Under the pieces are notes generated by a model that searched no databases, was not told the DNA's origin, and worked only from the letters and a program-made list of their open reading frames with translations. A stretch of 21,011 nt of DNA from Dehalococcoidia bacterium. GTDB taxonomy: Bacteria; Chloroflexota; Dehalococcoidia; Bin125. The DNA lies in contig RKRS01000227.1 in the NCBI GenBank assembly GCA_007571275.1, forward strand, positions 1-21,011. Reading direction: 5' to 3'. Below, piece by piece: positions 1-6,916 of the stretch; position 1 is the stretch's first letter; the number at the start of each line of letters is the position of its first letter. Position numbers and translations under genes: made by a program.

Positions 1-579
1 GGTCATGAGTGTGTCAATCGGTCCCGGATGGACCGAGTTCACGCGGATGTTGTACGGCGCCAGCTCCAGTGCCGCCACCTTTGTCAGACCGCGCACCGCA
101 AACTTCGAGGACACGTACGCGCTGGCGTTGGGGTAGCCCTCCAGCCCGGCTGTTGACGACGTATTGATGATGCAACCGCCGCCAGCCTCGCGCAGCGGCT
201 TGATCGCGGCGCGGATGCCCAGCCAGACGCCGACCTGGTTGATCCGGATCGTTTCCAGGTAATCCTGAACCGTGGTCTCTTCGATCGATGCATTCTTCAG
301 GATGCCGGCGTTGTTGATCACGATGTTCAAATGACCGAACCGCTCGGTCGCCGCGTCGACCATCTCAGCCCAGTCCGACTGATCGGACACGTCGAGCCGG
401 TGGAACATCGCCTGACCGCCTGTGTCATTGATGCTCTCAGCGACACGGTTGCCGTCTTCCTCACGCAGGTCACCGATCGCAATCGCCGCGCCCTCGCGCG
501 CGAAGAGGCGCGCCTGCGCCTCACCTTGTCCTCGAGCGCCGCCGGAGATCAGCGCCACTTGTCCATCGAGCTTGCCCAT
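1..579 (-). CDS. SDR family oxidoreductase, first copy of a tandem pair (3' end beyond window)
   Basis: Short-chain dehydrogenase/reductase, expected to interconvert an alcohol and a ketone with NAD(P)(H) in the cytoplasm. The 193 codons present run off the left edge without a stop. Visible: a glycine-rich cofactor loop, SGGARGQG at residues 12-19; NNAG at 89-92; catalytic Ser at 141/142; Y155 and K159 in YVSSK; then the PGPIDT segment after the active site. About 60 C-terminal residues should be missing, judging by the 257-residue neighbour. The ATG is preceded by GGGAGGAATGAC, a good ribosome site. It lies 37 bp downstream of a paralog that I count as about 75% identical over the shared 193 residues, so the pair arose by tandem duplication. 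It is probably the last visible gene of an operon led by the cupin at 2010. The substrate is unknown. Confidence 0.93.
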   Translation of the reverse strand, partial: MGKLDGQVALISGGARGQGEAQARLFAREGAAIAIGDLREEDGNRVAESINDTGGQAMFHRLDVSDQSDWAEMVDAATERFGHLNIVINNAGILKNASIEETTVQDYLETIRINQVGVWLGIRAAIKPLREAGGGCIINTSSTAGLEGYPNASAYVSSKFAVRGLTKVAALELAPYNIRVNSVHPGPIDTLMT

Positions 580-616
580 GTCATTCCTCCCGGATTCAAC
601 CGCTGATCGAGCGGGT

Positions 617-1390
617 TCAGTCTGTGCCTGGCGCAATCATCGTGCCAGCCGTGACGCCGCCGTCGATCAGAAACTCTGCGCCCGTGCTGTAGGTCGCGTC
701 GGCGGCGATGAACAGCATCATCTTCGCCACTTCGTCGACGTGGCCCGCTCGCGGGATCGGGCTTGTGAGAGACAACTCTCCGCGCGACTGCCGCGAGAGC
801 TCCGGGTCGCGAATCATCGGCGTGTCGATCGGTCCTGGATGGACCGAGTTGACGCGAATGTTGAATGGTCCCAGCTCCATCGCGGCCACCTTGGTCATCC
901 CGCGCACGGCAAACTTCGACGACACATAGGCGCCCAGGCCGCTGTAGCCCTCGAGTCCAGCGGTCGACGAGGTGTTGATGATGCAACCGCCGCCAGCCTC
1001 CTTGAGCGCCGGGATCGCGGCCTGCATACCCAACCAGACGCCGACCTGGTTGACCATAATCACTTCCAGATACTCCTGCAGCGACGAATCCTCAATCCGC
1101 TTGAGGCGTGCGATGCCGGCATTGTTGATCACGATGTCCAGTCGTCCGAACTGGGATACCGTTTCACCAACCATCGATGTCCAGCTCGACGCCTCAGTCA
1201 CGTCGAGCCGTTGGAACATCGCCTGGCCGCCGGTGTCGTTGATGCTCTCGGCGACGCGGTTACCGTCGTCCTCCAGCACGTCGCCGAGCGCGACAGCTGC
1301 GCCTTCACGAGCGAACAGCCTTGCCTGCGCCTCGCCCTGTCCGCGCGCCGCTCCAGAAATAAGCGCGACCTGTCCATCGAGCTTGCCCAT
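617..1390 (-). CDS. SDR family oxidoreductase, second copy of a tandem pair
   Basis: Complete classical SDR of 257 residues, the usual length for the family. Cofactor loop SGAARGQG at 12-19, NNAG at 89-92, Ser141/142, Y155 and K159 of the catalytic set, PGPIDTPM near 186-192, and a C-terminal IDGG segment near 242-245 as in 3-alpha/20-beta-hydroxysteroid-dehydrogenase-like SDRs. The start is well supported: AGGAGG sits a few bases before the ATG. It lies between the cupin gene (35 bp upstream) and its paralog (37 bp downstream), all on the minus strand, so co-transcription is likely. Divergence from the paralog is concentrated at residues 61-130, the region before the active site, while cofactor and catalytic segments are nearly identical. 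That pattern would fit a different substrate rather than loss of function. The exact substrate cannot be read. Confidence 0.95.
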   Translation of the reverse strand: MGKLDGQVALISGAARGQGEAQARLFAREGAAVALGDVLEDDGNRVAESINDTGGQAMFQRLDVTEASSWTSMVGETVSQFGRLDIVINNAGIARLKRIEDSSLQEYLEVIMVNQVGVWLGMQAAIPALKEAGGGCIINTSSTAGLEGYSGLGAYVSSKFAVRGMTKVAAMELGPFNIRVNSVHPGPIDTPMIRDPELSRQSRGELSLTSPIPRAGHVDEVAKMMLFIAADATYSTGAEFLIDGGVTAGTMIAPGTD

Positions 1391-1425
1391 ACCGAACCTC
1401 CTACCTGTCCAATACTTCTGACGCT

Positions 1426-2010
1426 CTAGTCACGCGCAGCGCTGGCTAGCTGTCGCCGAGTACGCATCGCAAACGGGACGACCTCGCCAGTCTCCAGATC
1501 GAATCGGTAGCGCCACTGCCGCAGCAGATCGAGCCCGTACACGTGGATCGCCAGCGTTTTGCCCTCACGAATTTCGACGGCGTGGATATCGGCCGGCGGC
1601 TCCGCGATCACTGTGGTCGTACCAGTCGGGACGCGAGTCGGTTCCAGCTCTTCCAGCTCGGCGTACCAGGGCGTGCGTCCGTCATCGACACGTTGATAGT
1701 TGCGGTTGAACTCAGCGCCCGAGATCACACCTTCCATCGCCCAACCGTTGTGGTTATGCACCGGAGCGCCCGAGTCGGGCTGCCAGACCACGCACATCAC
1801 GGTCAGGTTGTCGGCGTGGTGGATGACGAATCCCTTCTCGGGATCCATCTCGTCGTTGTCGGGCAAGTCGAGCAGGCAGTCCTGGCGCTGGATAATGCGT
1901 TCCAGCGGCCCAGCGATGCTAGCGATCTGCTGCTCGGCCGAGTCGCCGCGATCAGCGACGCGTTGAGCCTCCTTGACAAAATCCTGCAAGGTATATGTTG
2001 CGGTCGTCAT
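1426..2010 (-). CDS. Cysteine dioxygenase-like cupin (thiol dioxygenase family)
   Basis: A 194-residue single-domain cupin resembling the type I cysteine dioxygenase family (non-haem Fe(II) thiol dioxygenases that oxidise a thiol to a sulfinate with O2). The first cupin motif is PVHNHNGWAMEGVI at about 83-96, with metal ligands H85 and H87. The second is DIHAVEIREG followed by IHVYGLDL, with H143 as third ligand and the HVYG signature at 156-159. A three-His site is the hallmark of this family, as opposed to the 3-His/1-Glu site of many cupins. Length fits the bacterial family (about 190-200). It starts the minus-strand operon with two SDRs and faces the LLM oxidoreductase across 116 bp. The substrate could be cysteine, 3-mercaptopropionate or another thiol; the sequence does not decide. 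Confidence 0.82.
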   Translation of the reverse strand: MTTATYTLQDFVKEAQRVADRGDSAEQQIASIAGPLERIIQRQDCLLDLPDNDEMDPEKGFVIHHADNLTVMCVVWQPDSGAPVHNHNGWAMEGVISGAEFNRNYQRVDDGRTPWYAELEELEPTRVPTGTTTVIAEPPADIHAVEIREGKTLAIHVYGLDLLRQWRYRFDLETGEVVPFAMRTRRQLASAARD

Positions 2011-2047
2011 CGCCCGACCCTCTCAAGCTGCGCCTGGTTTGGCGCTT

Positions 2048-2075
2048 AGTATAAGTCCGCGTACATGTCCGTGAA
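2048..2075 (-). promoter_or_regulatory. Putative sigma70-type promoter for the cupin-SDR operon
   Basis: Read on the minus strand, TTCACG (2075-2070) and TATACT (2053-2048) are separated by 16 bp, matching the -35 consensus at 4 of 6 and the -10 at 5 of 6 positions. Initiation would fall near 2041, leaving a leader of about 30 nt before the cupin ATG at 2010. It lies inside the 116-bp divergent gap shared with the LLM gene. Prediction from pattern only. Confidence 0.4.
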
Positions 2076-2126
2076 ATCGTCGGTTAGCCTGCCACGACGA
2101 CAGCGCGAGATGAGCGGAGAGCGTTG

Positions 2127-3182
2127 ATGACTGCTGAGCGTGCCGAATTCGGCCTCTTCTTCCAACTGCCCCAGGCGGACGGACAGGATGTTCCTCAGCG
2201 CTACCACGACACCATCGCCCAGATCGTTCACGGCGATCGGATTGGCTGGGACGCCGCCTGGCTGGCCGAGATGCACTTCGTCCGTGAATTCTCGGTCTTG
2301 CCGTCACCGATCGTGACGATGGCCGCCGCCGCGGCCCAGACCGAGAACATCCGACTAGGTACGGGCGTCGCGCTGCTGCCGCTCGTCGACCCAATCCGCG
2401 CCGCCGAAGACGCGGCGACGCTTGACATTATCTCCGGCGGACGGCTCGAGTATGGCATCGGGCGGGGTAGCATCGCTGAGCATTTCTCCGGCTTCAATGT
2501 CCACATGGCCGACCGAGCCAACCGCTTCAACGAATCCTTGACCGTGATTCGCCAGGCCTGGTTGGACGAACCGGTCAACTTCGAAGGCGAGCACTTCAGC
2601 TATCGCAACGTGCAGGTCGTGCCCAAACCGATTCAGCGACCCGGCCCGCCGCTGCGCATGGCGGCCAACAGCGACGAGTCATTTGTGCGCGCCTGCGACG
2701 AACAATGGCGCGTCTTTGCAAGCCCGATCACCGCGTTCGCGGAAGATTTGGACCGTCGCTTCACGATGTATCACGAAGCGCGACCCGATGCCCCGGCCAC
2801 CGATGCCGGCCTGCTACTGCCAGTGCACGTGCACGAATCCTCCGAAACGGCAAAAGCCGAAGCCGAAGCCAGCCTGATGAGCTACATGAAGGTCGTGAGC
2901 GACACCGGCTATCGCAGCTGGACCCGCCGCGGCGGCGATCCGAATGACCTGCCGCCCTTGCTCGCCCGCAATCGCAACGCCAGTTATGAGGAAGCGCTGG
3001 AGCTGATGTGCGCGATTGGCAATCCCGACGAAGTGACCACCAAACTGATGGCCCTCGCCGAACGGTACGGCGTCGGGCACTTCCTCACCTGGTGCAACGC
3101 CGGCGGGATCATTCCGCACGAGCAGGTCACCCGCTCGATGAGCCTGTTCATGAAGGAATGCGCGCCGAACATCACGATCTGA
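2127..3182 (+). CDS. LLM class flavin-dependent oxidoreductase (bacterial luciferase-like)
   Basis: A 351-residue TIM-barrel flavin enzyme of the luciferase-like monooxygenase superfamily, which uses FMNH2 or F420H2. Family signatures: FGLFFQLP at 8-15, WLAEMHF near 45-51, RLGTGVALLPLVDPIRAAED at about 76-95, and LDIISGGRLEYGIGRG at 99-114. The chain length is typical. I place the start at ATG 2127: the GGAGAG at 2115-2120 is 6 nt upstream, whereas a TTG one codon earlier would leave only 3 nt. It is divergent from the cupin gene and converges on a flavin reductase, which could supply FMNH2 in a two-component monooxygenase; that pairing is inference from context. Whether the cofactor is FMN or F420, and the substrate, cannot be told from sequence alone. 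Confidence 0.93.
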   Translation: MTAERAEFGLFFQLPQADGQDVPQRYHDTIAQIVHGDRIGWDAAWLAEMHFVREFSVLPSPIVTMAAAAAQTENIRLGTGVALLPLVDPIRAAEDAATLDIISGGRLEYGIGRGSIAEHFSGFNVHMADRANRFNESLTVIRQAWLDEPVNFEGEHFSYRNVQVVPKPIQRPGPPLRMAANSDESFVRACDEQWRVFASPITAFAEDLDRRFTMYHEARPDAPATDAGLLLPVHVHESSETAKAEAEASLMSYMKVVSDTGYRSWTRRGGDPNDLPPLLARNRNASYEEALELMCAIGNPDEVTTKLMALAERYGVGHFLTWCNAGGIIPHEQVTRSMSLFMKECAPNITI

Positions 3183-3479
3183 CAACCTCCACGTTAGGCA
3201 AGCGATCACACATGACGGTGATCGCCCCCGGATTGTTGCCGATCAGCAGATAGCGTCGGCGAATGTGCACGACAACGCTTCTTGGGAACGGGAGCGTCGG
3301 CGGCCGAACCCGGTGCGGTCGCCATCTGGATCCTGCTTTGTGCGCAGGCGCTGGTACGTACGCGTGTTGCCGGTGTTGAACGGTGGGTCGGTATATACGA
3401 GCTGAACGCTCTCAGGCGGCAGAGATTCCAGGATGCGAAGATTGTCTCCTTCGAGAATCCGACCTGGTCTTGCGGCCAT
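3172..3479 (-). pseudogene. DNA methyltransferase remnant with large internal deletion
   Basis: Only the two ends of a DNA N4/N6-methyltransferase (N6_N4_Mtase family) remain. The N-terminal part (3479 down to about 3255) gives RILEGDNLRILESLPPESV and the catalytic TDPPFNTG motif, then an RTKQDPDGDRTGF segment typical of one actinobacterial/chloroflexal subfamily; its frame stops at 3245-3243. In another frame, from about 3270 to the TGA at 3174-3172, the DNA reads RRRYLLIGNNPGAITVMCDRL, which resembles the C-terminal strand-helix following the AdoMet-binding FAGSGTTG segment in complete enzymes. FAGSGTTG and most of the fold are absent. The ATG overlaps the flavin reductase stop codon (ATGA), so it may still be translated as a 78-residue peptide. 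Its last 11 bp overlap the 3' end of the LLM gene. Assignment of the N-terminal half is firm; the C-terminal half is recognised from memory of the family. Confidence 0.72.
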
Positions 3480-4216
3480 CAGGCATCCGGGAGCTCACGT
3501 GGCAGGCTTGATGTATCCGGCTCAACCTCGCCGCGGCGCTCTTCTTCCTCGCGACGCTCGGCCTCTTCCTCGCGCTTGATTCGTCGCTCCGCTTCGGCCT
3601 CCTCGAGTTCGCGGCCAATGCCTTCTTCCATCATCTGCTCGACCGGACGCTGCTCAACCGTCGCGTCGAACTGGTCATCGAGAATGCTGTAGCTACGACC
3701 ACCCAGATACATCAGGGGTTTGTACTCATCGTCTGCCAGCGACCACATCCCCGTGTTGAAATCAAATCCGTCAGTATCGGCCTGCGCCGAAACAACCTTA
3801 CCGATGAACAGGGTGTGGTCTCCCATGGTGTAGAAGTCGTGCAGGGTGCACTCGATCCAGCCAATGCAACCTTCGAGCAGAGGTGAATCAATCTCCTTGC
3901 CTTTGAAGGTTGGGACTCGGGACGCTTCCAGTTTGTCACCGACAGAGTTCGAGACCATCCCCAGCCATTGGGTGTGATTGAGCAACACCCGGGAAGGGAT
4001 ATTGATCGCGAACTCTTCGCCGAACTTGATCATGTCGTGCGTGCGACGAGATGGATGCACGGCCACGGCGATCAGCGGTGGGTTGACCGACACCGGCATC
4101 GCCCAGGCGATCGGAGCGGCGTTGCCCACCGCGCGCCAGCTCGTGCTGACAAGCAGCACTGGCGCGCCGCCGAGCAGGCGTCGTGCGTCCTCTTCCAGCA
4201 TTCGTTTGCGAACCAT
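3479..4216 (-). CDS. Flavin reductase family protein (FMN-binding split barrel) with charged C-terminal tail
   Basis: A 245-residue protein. Residues 1-180 form a flavin reductase-like split-barrel domain: APVLLVSTSW at 18-27, NPPLIAVAVHPSRRTHDMI at 45-63, FAINIPS at 69-75, the VGDK segment at 92-95, GDHTLFIGKVVSA at 132-144 and YLGGRSY at 170-176. Such proteins reduce FMN with NAD(P)H for a partner monooxygenase, or act as flavoproteins themselves. Residues about 196-230 are almost only Glu, Arg and Ala, a likely single charged helix or coiled coil not part of the usual domain. The methyltransferase remnant starts inside its stop codon. It faces the acyl-CoA dehydrogenase gene across 62 bp. 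The ribosome site before the ATG is weak. It might serve the convergent LLM enzyme, but this is not shown. Confidence 0.88.
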   Translation of the reverse strand: MVRKRMLEEDARRLLGGAPVLLVSTSWRAVGNAAPIAWAMPVSVNPPLIAVAVHPSRRTHDMIKFGEEFAINIPSRVLLNHTQWLGMVSNSVGDKLEASRVPTFKGKEIDSPLLEGCIGWIECTLHDFYTMGDHTLFIGKVVSAQADTDGFDFNTGMWSLADDEYKPLMYLGGRSYSILDDQFDATVEQRPVEQMMEEGIGRELEEAEAERRIKREEEAERREEEERRGEVEPDTSSLPRELPDA

Positions 4217-4278
4217 GCGCTAATCCTAGCTGTCAGTTGGGATACGATGCAGGGAACTGGCCTGGACGGAGATGAACG

Positions 4279-5463
4279 ATGGTTGACTTCCACGACAACA
4301 GCGAAGAGGCGCAATTCCGTACTGAGGTGCGCTCGTTTATCAGCGATGAGTTTCTCCCACGTCGGGACAAGATGCGCGCTGAGGCGCGAAGCGCCCAGCC
4401 GTTCGACCGCCCGCCAACGCAGCGCGAATGGGAGAAGGAGTTGGCTGACCGCGGCTGGATCGCTCCCGCCTGGCCCAAGCAGTACGGCGGCGCGGGTCTC
4501 TCGGTGATGCAGCAGTTCATCTTCAACGAGGAGATGGCCGAGGCGCGCGCGCCGCGACCAGGCGGCATCGCCATCGGGATGGCCGGCCCCACGATCATCA
4601 CCATCGGCACTGATGAGCAACAGGAAGAGCACCTGCCGCCGATCCTCAGTGGCGACACGATCTGGTGCCAGGGTTATTCCGAGCCAGGCTCGGGCTCCGA
4701 CCTCGCCTCGCTGCAGACGCGGGCCGTGAAGGACGGTGACGATTTCGTCGTCAACGGACAGAAGATCTGGACCTCAGGCGCGCACAAGTCTGACTGGATG
4801 ATCCTGCTCGCGCGCACCGACCCTGACGCGCCGAAGCACAGGGGCATCACCTACTTCGTGCTTGACATGCACTCGCCCGGCGTTTCGACCCGCCCGTTGG
4901 TCAACATGGCCGGCACGCACGAGTTCAACGAGGTCTTTTTCGAGGACGTGCGTATTCCTCAGCGCAATGTGTTGGGCGAGGTCAACCGCGGCTGGTACGG
5001 CGCGGTGACGACGCTCGACTTCGAACGCTCGAGCATCGGTTCGGCTGTCGGCATGCAGCAGTCGGTCGAGGACATCATCCGGTATGCCAAACAGAATCGC
5101 GGCAGCGGTCTCTCATCGGTCGACAAGCGTGAGACACAGCTGGCCTTGACCGACCGCTACATCGAGACACAGACGGCGCGGATGATCTCCTACCGCATCG
5201 TCTCGATGCAGAACCAGGGACTGATTCCCAACCACGAGGCGTCGATGGCCAAGCTGTTCGCGATGGAGCTGAACCAGCGCATCCAGAGCACCGCGATCAA
5301 GGTGCTCGGCCTGCACGGACAACTGCAGGGCAAGGACGCTCCGCGACGCGGTCGGCATTCGTATGCGTTCGTTCGCTCGATCGCCAACACAATCGAGGGC
5401 GGCACCTCGGAGATCCAGCGCAACATCATCGCAACGCGAGGTCTGGGTCTGCCCAGGGGCTAG
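4279..5463 (+). CDS. Acyl-CoA dehydrogenase family protein (FadE-like)
   Basis: A complete FAD-dependent acyl-CoA dehydrogenase of 394 residues, introducing the alpha-beta double bond of an acyl-CoA. N-terminal helical domain with WIAPAWPKQYGG at 60-71; FAD-binding beta domain with QGYSEPGSGSDLAS at 131-144 and GQKIWTSGAH at 160-169; C-terminal helical domain with GLHGQ at 344-348 and GGTSEIQRNIIATRGLGLPR at 374-393. The residue before GTS, where medium-chain enzymes carry the catalytic Glu, is Gly375. E249 in LDFERSSIG matches the position of Glu254 in isovaleryl-CoA dehydrogenase (LDLER), so E249 is the likely base. The start is backed by GGAG at 4267-4270. It is a single gene between two oppositely oriented neighbours. 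It is a paralog of the dehydrogenase at 16842-18050. Substrate unknown; branched or cyclic acyl-CoA is plausible. Confidence 0.95.
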   Translation: MVDFHDNSEEAQFRTEVRSFISDEFLPRRDKMRAEARSAQPFDRPPTQREWEKELADRGWIAPAWPKQYGGAGLSVMQQFIFNEEMAEARAPRPGGIAIGMAGPTIITIGTDEQQEEHLPPILSGDTIWCQGYSEPGSGSDLASLQTRAVKDGDDFVVNGQKIWTSGAHKSDWMILLARTDPDAPKHRGITYFVLDMHSPGVSTRPLVNMAGTHEFNEVFFEDVRIPQRNVLGEVNRGWYGAVTTLDFERSSIGSAVGMQQSVEDIIRYAKQNRGSGLSSVDKRETQLALTDRYIETQTARMISYRIVSMQNQGLIPNHEASMAKLFAMELNQRIQSTAIKVLGLHGQLQGKDAPRRGRHSYAFVRSIANTIEGGTSEIQRNIIATRGLGLPRG

Positions 5464-5475
5464 CAACCAGCTCAT

Positions 5476-5517
5476 CCCTCAGGCACTGGTGAGGGTCGTT
5501 CACGACCGCCGGGCGGT
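5476..5517. terminator. Cluster of three overlapping palindromes between convergent genes
   Basis: The 56-bp gap between the convergent acyl-CoA dehydrogenase and LarA-like genes is almost filled by stems: CCCTCA/TGAGGG (5476-5481, 5490-5495), GGTCGT/ACGACC (5494-5499, 5502-5507) and ACCGCC/GGCGGT (5505-5510, 5512-5517). All arms are perfect. No T-tract follows on either strand, so a bidirectional terminator role rests on position and structure only. The overlapping arms cannot all form at once. Confidence 0.35.
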
Positions 5518-5519
5518 AG

Positions 5520-5990
5520 CTATGCGCGTAGCAGCAGATCAGCGTGCAAGTCAGCTTCCCGCAACCGAGCCGGAGGATTGAACCACGCCGAGAGCCCATC
5601 GACGAGATCAAGCGGCTCACCACAGGCGATCCTCACACTCGCCGACTGCCAGGCGGCGTTCAGGTAAATCCCTCCACGTCGTTGACCAGGGATCCGTCGC
5701 TCGAAGATGAGATCGTCCAGCGCTCGCGGATCGTGGACAATGAGTCGCGCCTGGCCCGCGTGGTCCGACAGCGCGGCTACTGTTCTGGCTGCCGATGCGT
5801 CGTCACCCGACGACGCCACAATCCACGTCTGTTGCGATGCAGGTACCGCAACCGATCTCAGCCGCCGAGCGATCAGGCTGGCCAGCTCTGAAACAGCTAC
5901 CGGTTGTAGCTGATCCGAGATCGCGACGGCTACGTTCTCGAGGTGGCCAAGAGGCGATGCTTCAAGCGCCTCGACCGCATGCTTGGTCAT
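5520..5990 (-). CDS. Short LarA-like (DUF2088, lactate racemase N-domain) protein
   Basis: A 156-residue protein that appears to follow the N-terminal half of the lactate racemase (LarA/DUF2088) fold: VAVAISDQLQPV near 24-35 corresponds to the family's VIIISDxTRPV strand, WIVASSGDD to the ILIATGTH strand, LIVHDPRALDDL to the VxNHD segment, then an RGGIYLN segment and VRIACGEP matching the ATG/AxGxxxPH part. Key His residues of catalytic LarA (GTH, EPHxxxG) are not visible, and the C-terminal half is missing, so racemase activity is doubtful. Start chosen at ATG 5990: it overlaps the esterase stop as ATGA and follows CAGGAG; an in-frame ATG 24 bp upstream would lie inside the esterase gene with no better site. 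Translationally coupled last gene of the esterase operon. The family call is from remembered pattern and moderately uncertain; otherwise a hypothetical protein. Confidence 0.6.
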   Translation of the reverse strand: MTKHAVEALEASPLGHLENVAVAISDQLQPVAVSELASLIARRLRSVAVPASQQTWIVASSGDDASAARTVAALSDHAGQARLIVHDPRALDDLIFERRIPGQRRGGIYLNAAWQSASVRIACGEPLDLVDGLSAWFNPPARLREADLHADLLLRA

Positions 5991-6910
5991 TGCGACTCCT
6001 GCATCAGCATCCACCCAACTACCTGCGCGCCAATCGCTGCTGAATCGAACTCAGGCTCATGTTGTCCACTCATGATTCGCCAATGCTCGATCACCACGTC
6101 GCCCGCGCAACCCTGACGATATCGCAGCGCCGCTGTCTCCTCAGCGGGTAGATCAGGGACGAGATCGAGGTTCGACAGACGCTCGGCGGCATCGACATCG
6201 CACCCGAATCGCTGCGCCCAGCGCATGATGGTCTCGGAAGCGCCCGGATACTCATCGCCTTCGTAGGGAATCAGGTCGTCCGAGTCTCCGTGAATGTGGA
6301 GGATGGAAACAGGCCCGGCATTGTCGCAGCGAGATTGATCGGCGAATGTCGAGCCGGCTAACACCACGACGCCAGCCAGCCTGGGCAGGTTGTCGCAGGC
6401 CAGTCGATACGCCATGAAGCCGCCATTGGAGTGTCCAACTGCGTAGACCGCGCCGACAGTCACAATCTGTTGAGTTTCCGCCAATAGCGACTGAATGTAC
6501 GCGGCATCACCGACATTGGATTCGTCGATGTCACAGCAGAACTGTGTAGCGTTCCAGAAGCGATTACCTGCGTTGTCACGCGTACCGTTGGGCATCAGCA
6601 GCAGGAAGCGATCGACGTTGATCCGCTCAATCAGACCCATGTACTGAGCGTGCTCCCATACGTTCGAGCCATATCCATGCAGAGCGATCACCAGCGGCAA
6701 GGACTCGCCGGGATCGGCGCCAAATGGCGCGACCAGGGCGGCGGGACGGTCTTCCAGATCGAGTCCGTAGACCGTGTGGTCGGAGGCCAGCTGCTGGGTG
6801 GCGTCCTGAAACGTTGGCTCTGATTCGCCAAAGAACAACAGGTACACGAGGGCGGCGATGATCGCAATGGGCGGAACGCCCAGACCGACGATGCTGAGCT
6901 TGCGAAGCAT
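5987..6910 (-). CDS. Membrane-anchored PHB depolymerase/LpqC-like esterase (single domain)
   Basis: A 307-residue alpha/beta hydrolase. Residues about 8-27 are a hydrophobic segment after a basic start (MLRK), an uncleaved anchor or signal peptide, so the enzyme should act outside the cytoplasmic membrane. Oxyanion-side LHGYGSN at 78-83; PNGTRD and FWNAT with the paired cysteines C125-C126; nucleophile S161 in GHSNGG; acid D211 in HIHGDSDDLIPY; H284 in SGQHEP completes the triad. This matches the esterase/PHB-depolymerase-like family (LpqC, feruloyl esterases). It starts 6 bp after the stop of the two-domain lipoprotein gene, and its stop overlaps the start of the LarA-like gene, so the three form one operon. 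It closely resembles both domains of the upstream protein, so it is a third copy of the same unit. Substrate: ester-linked polymer or short ester, not resolved. Confidence 0.88.
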   Translation of the reverse strand: MLRKLSIVGLGVPPIAIIAALVYLLFFGESEPTFQDATQQLASDHTVYGLDLEDRPAALVAPFGADPGESLPLVIALHGYGSNVWEHAQYMGLIERINVDRFLLLMPNGTRDNAGNRFWNATQFCCDIDESNVGDAAYIQSLLAETQQIVTVGAVYAVGHSNGGFMAYRLACDNLPRLAGVVVLAGSTFADQSRCDNAGPVSILHIHGDSDDLIPYEGDEYPGASETIMRWAQRFGCDVDAAERLSNLDLVPDLPAEETAALRYRQGCAGDVVIEHWRIMSGQHEPEFDSAAIGAQVVGWMLMQESQ

Positions 6911-6916
6911 GGCTCG

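Noticed and set aside
422..1429. A 335-codon open frame on the plus strand across both SDR genes
   Set aside because: It is antisense to two clear SDR genes, its protein has no recognisable motif and is Arg/His rich, and it exists because GC-rich codons keep the opposite frame open.
5462..5519. Attachment site or insertion scar between convergent genes
   Set aside because: The stems are perfect local palindromes at a convergent gene end; there is no integrase, tRNA or direct repeat nearby.
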